DNA from: Rhodospirillaceae bacterium
GTDB taxonomy: Bacteria; Pseudomonadota; Alphaproteobacteria; Thalassobaculales; Thalassobaculaceae
Reading direction: 5' to 3'
Assembly: GCA_002730675.1 (NCBI GenBank)
Contig: PCAV01000140.1
Coordinates: 1 to 9,500, forward strand
Length of the DNA: 9,500 nt
Within the stretch, counting starts at the first letter, position 1, and every line of letters begins with the position of its first letter. Positions 7,272 to 9,500 of the stretch are shown in pieces. Position numbers and translations under genes: made by a program. The notes beneath the pieces were generated by a model. The model saw only the letters and a program-made list of their open reading frames with translations, was not told the DNA's origin and did no database searches.

Positions 7272-7744
7272 TACGACACACTATTCTCTGAACTTTTAGA
7301 CAGCCCGGTTGATCCATAACCCCCTAAACCACGGTCACTTTTATCTAGTGCTTTTACTTCCTGAAATTTTACTTGCTCTATCTTGGTGAAGACCATTTGC
7401 GCTATTCTATCACCTCTTTCAAAGAAAAACGTTTTACTTCCTTGATTAATTAAAAGCACCGAAACTTCACCTCTATAGTCGGAGTCAATAGTGCCCGGCG
7501 AGTTTAAAACCGTAACACCATATTTTAATGCTAGCCCTGACCGTGATCGAATCTGTCCCTCGTAATTGCGCGGAATAGAAAAAGCAAAACCAGTTGGTAT
7601 TAAAAGTCGCGCACCGGGATCAATTGAGGCAGAACCCTCAATAGCAGCAGGAAGGTCAATGCCTGCACTTCCGTCCGTCTGATATTTGGGTAGGGGTATG
7701 CCCTCTGAATGCGGCAATCGTTTTATATTAAATATACTACCCAA
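7271..7744 (-). CDS. dut: Deoxyuridine 5'-triphosphate nucleotidohydrolase (dUTPase)
   Basis: Hydrolyses dUTP to dUMP and pyrophosphate, keeping uracil out of DNA and feeding dTMP synthesis. The 157-residue protein is of the homotrimeric type, with all five motifs in order: SAGIDLPA (26-33), RSRSGLA (66-72), GTIDSDYRGEV (84-94) with catalytic D87 and the uracil-stacking Y90, RGDRIAQMV (110-118, preceded by E109), and the mobile C-terminal RGLGGYGSTG (138-147), which closes over the phosphates. The start is TTG at 7744: the frame meets a TGA at 7765-7763 and has no ATG or GTG between. It gives MGSIFNIKRLPH, the usual N terminus. It begins 2 bp after the coaBC stop, with no clear Shine-Dalgarno sequence, so it probably depends on ribosomes finishing coaBC. 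Confidence 0.97.
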   Translation of the reverse strand: MGSIFNIKRLPHSEGIPLPKYQTDGSAGIDLPAAIEGSASIDPGARLLIPTGFAFSIPRNYEGQIRSRSGLALKYGVTVLNSPGTIDSDYRGEVSVLLINQGSKTFFFERGDRIAQMVFTKIEQVKFQEVKALDKSDRGLGGYGSTGLSKSSENSVS

Positions 7745-7746
7745 GC

Positions 7747-8952
7747 TTAGACGCGACCGATTTCATCAATTATCTTTTTTGCCAAATATCTCGCAACATC
7801 CTCTTTTTTCATAATGGGCCACTCCTCGGTCTCTTTTTTTGAAATAAAGTGGATAGCGTTATTATCTCCTCCAAAGGTTTGAGTGCCGATCGCAACATCA
7901 TTTGCCAAGATCCAGTCGCAATTTTTTTCTTTTCGCTTCCGTATTCCGTTGTTGAGAATATCTTCAGTCTCAGCAGCAAAACCAATTACTAAGTCTGGCC
8001 TATTGTTGTCAGCGTTGGATAACGTTTTCAAAATATCGGGATTCTGGCTTAGACGTAAATTCTCTTGGTTGATATTTTTTTGTTTTTTAATCTTTTGATC
8101 GGATGTTTTTGCTACTTTCCAATCCGCTACTGCAGCAGCGCAAACAGCTATATCAACGGGGAGGGACTCCATGCAATGGGTCAGCATCTCGTCTGCCGTC
8201 TCAATCTTTAGGACCCGCATGCCACCTGGAACAGGAAGATTAGTTGGCCCCGTGACTAACGTCGTTTCTGCACCAGCTGCAACAAGGGCTTCTGCGATAG
8301 AATACCCTTGCTTGCCAGAGGATCTATTAGCAATAAAGCGAACAGGATCAATTGGCTCACGTGTGGGGCCTGCCGTTACTAAAGCCGTTTTACCCAAGAG
8401 AGGTCGATCCGTTTTTAATATTGATTTGATAGCATTAACAATTTCTGTTGGCTCAGACATCCGCCCCAAACCATACTCTCCGCACGCCATTTCACCCTCA
8501 TTTGGACCAATAAATCTAATATTCCGATCCTTTAAGGTGCTTATATTTTCCTGAGTTGCCATATGATCCCACATCCGAACATTCATCGCTGGGGCGACAA
8601 TAACGGGCTTATCCGTTGCCAACACAACAGTTGAGGCTAAGTCATCACAGATTCCTAAACGCATCTTCGCTAAAAAATTAGCGGTTGCCGGAGCAACTAC
8701 AATTAGATCAGAGTTACGTGACAACTGAATATGCCCCATTTCAGATTCATCAGTAAGAGAAAATATGTCAGAATAAACCCTGTCCTCAGTCAACGCCTGC
8801 AAACTTAGAGGAGTAACAAACTCAGCCGCAGATTTCGTCAATATTGCTCTAACTTCTCCACCAGCAGAACGGATTTGGCGGACCAAATCCAATGATTTAA
8901 AAGCCGCAATACCGCCCGTGACTATCAGGAGAATCCGCTTCCCTTTCAGCAA
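7747..8952 (-). CDS. coaBC: Bifunctional phosphopantothenoylcysteine decarboxylase / phosphopantothenate-cysteine ligase
   Basis: Carries two consecutive steps of coenzyme A synthesis: CTP-dependent joining of 4'-phosphopantothenate to cysteine (CoaB), then FMN-dependent decarboxylation to 4'-phosphopantetheine (CoaC). The 401 residues match the family (about 400). The N-terminal CoaC flavoprotein half shows TGGIAAFKS, the active-site H74 in MGHIQLSR, VVAPATANF, the PAMNVRMW motif with N124, and catalytic C157 in MACGEYGLGRM. The CoaB half, from about 185, shows TAGPTREPIDPVRFIANRSS with N209, GKQGYSIAEAL, AAAVADW, a lysine cluster KIKK at 287-290, and QNPDIL. The start is TTG at 8952, backed by a strong AGGAGG 7-8 nt upstream. 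It is the first gene of coaBC-dut-moeB-SH3, with a promoter candidate at 8990-9019. Linkage to dut is common in bacteria. Confidence 0.97.
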   Translation of the reverse strand: MLKGKRILLIVTGGIAAFKSLDLVRQIRSAGGEVRAILTKSAAEFVTPLSLQALTEDRVYSDIFSLTDESEMGHIQLSRNSDLIVVAPATANFLAKMRLGICDDLASTVVLATDKPVIVAPAMNVRMWDHMATQENISTLKDRNIRFIGPNEGEMACGEYGLGRMSEPTEIVNAIKSILKTDRPLLGKTALVTAGPTREPIDPVRFIANRSSGKQGYSIAEALVAAGAETTLVTGPTNLPVPGGMRVLKIETADEMLTHCMESLPVDIAVCAAAVADWKVAKTSDQKIKKQKNINQENLRLSQNPDILKTLSNADNNRPDLVIGFAAETEDILNNGIRKRKEKNCDWILANDVAIGTQTFGGDNNAIHFISKKETEEWPIMKKEDVARYLAKKIIDEIGRV

Positions 8953-8966
8953 TTTCGTCCCTCCTA
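8953..8966 (-). promoter_or_regulatory. Strong ribosome binding site that fixes the TTG start of coaBC
   Basis: On the minus strand AGGAGGGACGAAA leads directly into TTG at 8952. The near-perfect AGGAGG at this spacing makes TTG the start despite its rarity. No ATG or GTG lies closer to the conserved KRILLIVTGG beginning. Confidence 0.8.
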
Positions 8967-8989
8967 AAGTAACGTCTTAACCAAGAATA

Positions 8990-9019
8990 AATATATGTAT
9001 TCGTAAGACAATGAAACAA
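8990..9019 (-). promoter_or_regulatory. coaBC: Probable sigma-70-type promoter of the coaBC operon
   Basis: On the minus strand TTGTTT (9019-9014) and TATATT (8995-8990) are separated by 18 bp. Transcription would start near 8983, leaving a leader of about 30 nt that contains the AGGAGG site. Position, spacing and box quality are all reasonable, but no experiment or comparison supports it. Confidence 0.4.
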
Positions 9020-9024
9020 TTTAA

Positions 9025-9040
9025 GCTTGCTGTAGCGAGC
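9025..9040. repeat. Small hairpin upstream of the coaBC promoter
   Basis: GCTTGC (9025-9030), loop TGTA and GCGAGC (9035-9040) form a 6-bp stem with one G-T wobble. A second imperfect repeat, ATACT (9042-9046) and AGTAT (9054-9058), follows at once. On the minus strand the first hairpin is followed by TTAAATTGTTT, so it could be a weak terminator of an upstream minus-strand gene, or an operator beside the -35 box. Confidence 0.35.
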
Positions 9041-9346
9041 GATACTCTACGGTAGTATTGATACGCCCCCAATACGGCAACTTTATCTTTTTTCTTGTCC
9101 TATTTGCCAAAATACTCTCGAATGACCAAGCGTTCCTCCACCTCAGTCACATGCAACAATCTTTGTGTCCACTTCCAATATCTCAACCGGTTTCGGTATT
9201 TATTCATCCCTCAGTCATTACTCACCGGTAGCAATTAAGTCTTTTATCCATTAATAAATCAACCGTCAAATAGAGTCCTGCGATCTCCATGCAGCATAAT
9301 AGTAAAATTTTTTCTCACGCTCGAGTATAAAAAGATGCAAAAAATT

Positions 9347-9479
9347 CCACTTTTAGCACTGCTTTCTGCCTAAAGACGACGTCCAAACTTTAATGCAAGG
9401 GTTCTTTAAGGCAGTTAGTTTCGAACGGCTTTTTTATCAGCGTGGTGCAATTAACTATAAAAAAATGCATTAAAAGTGG
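9347..9479. repeat. Dispersed repeat family CCACTTTTA / CTTTAATGCA
   Basis: CCACTTTTA at 9347-9355 (followed by GCA) is the exact inverse of TAAAAGTGG at 9471-9479. The latter, read on the minus strand, continues as CCACTTTTAATGCA. A third relative, CTTTAATGCA, lies at 9388-9397 in the plus orientation, within the loop of the 9366-9414 stem. Three related 10-14 bp units in 133 bp are suggestive of a binding-site cluster or long-range RNA pairing. Confidence 0.35.
9366..9414. repeat. Imperfect 11-bp inverted repeat, candidate structured element
   Basis: CTGCCTAAAGA (9366-9376) pairs with TCTTTAAGGCAG (9403-9414) along 11 bp with one bulged base, around a 26-nt loop. The pairing is longer and more GC-bearing than others in the region. 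A run of T (9430-9435) lies 15 nt downstream on the plus strand, too far to make a standard terminator. It may belong to a small RNA, a leader or a protein-binding site. Confidence 0.4.
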
Positions 9480-9500
9480 TTAAGAATTACAGCACAATTC

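Larger units (their letters stand above)
8953..9500. other. Long region without a convincing gene, rich in inverted repeats
   Basis: No family-like protein was found on either strand. The longest open run noticed is plus strand 9062-9238 (59 codons), with its only ATG at 9122 giving 38 residues (starting MTKRSS), no Shine-Dalgarno sequence and no recognisable motif. The stretch holds the coaBC promoter candidate, hairpins at 9025-9058, an imperfect 11-bp stem at 9366-9414, and related CCACTTTTA / CTTTAATGCA repeats. No tRNA, rRNA or known structured-RNA consensus was recognised. The neighbouring gene lies beyond the right edge, so part of this may be its leader or tail. Confidence 0.6.

Noticed and set aside
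9122..9238. 38-codon plus-strand frame starting ATG (MTKRSS...)
   Set aside because: No Shine-Dalgarno sequence, no recognisable motif, and composition (S, T, L, N rich) typical of chance translation of AT-rich DNA.
9415..9428. GTTAGTTTCGAACGG as a tRNA T-loop
   Set aside because: It resembles TTCGAA only superficially; no acceptor stem, anticodon arm or D-loop could be built around it.
1..9500. Mobile element, CRISPR array, toxin-antitoxin or defence system
   Set aside because: No transposase, integrase, regularly spaced repeats, attachment sites or small gene pairs were seen; all sizeable frames are accounted for by housekeeping genes.

Overview
This window looks like an ordinary chromosomal housekeeping segment of an alphaproteobacterium. 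The sequence shows eight recognisable protein genes, low-to-moderate GC by eye, short intergenic spacing inside operons and AT-rich spacers between them. The alphaproteobacterial assignment is inferred from the gene sets fabA-fabB-fabI and coaBC-dut-moeB, the alphaproteobacterial type of FabI (HAIAYSDK segment), and a signal-peptide double-SH3 protein of a type common in that class. A marine or otherwise AT-leaning lineage is plausible, but the sequence alone does not fix it.

Layout. Plus strand, 1-2888: the 3'-most ~98% of pnp (polynucleotide phosphorylase, cut at the left edge), then a ugpQ-like glycerophosphodiester phosphodiesterase. Minus strand, 2903-5509: the operon fabA-fabB-fabI (read right to left), convergent with the ugpQ-like gene and only 14 bp from it. 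5510-5969: a non-coding, AT-rich spacer holding a 17-bp palindrome, a possible fabA promoter and a weak attenuator-like hairpin pair. Minus strand, 5970-8952: a tight operon coaBC-dut-moeB-SH3 protein (read right to left). 8953-9500: a long stretch without a convincing gene. It carries the probable coaBC promoter and several inverted repeats, including an 11-bp imperfect stem and a scattered CCACTTTTA / CTTTAATGCA repeat family.

How the genes work together. FabA makes and isomerises the C10 unsaturated acyl-ACP, FabB elongates it, and FabI performs the final reduction of each elongation cycle. The three together specify anaerobic-type unsaturated fatty-acid synthesis. CoaBC makes 4'-phosphopantetheine from phosphopantothenate, supplying coenzyme A and, indirectly, the ACP prosthetic group. 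Dut removes dUTP and makes dUMP. The MoeB/ThiF-like enzyme activates a sulfur-carrier protein for molybdopterin or thiamin synthesis. PNPase degrades RNA, and the GDPD enzyme recycles phospholipid head groups. 1-bp TAATG stop/start overlaps (fabA/fabB and dut/moeB) and the 2-bp coaBC/dut gap point to translational coupling.

I found no mobile element, CRISPR array, tRNA, rRNA, phage or defence gene. Nothing in the window amounts to a clear new biological system. The points most worth following are the non-coding inverted repeats at the right end, the palindrome ahead of fabA where many relatives carry irr, and the possibly leaderless start of the GDPD gene.
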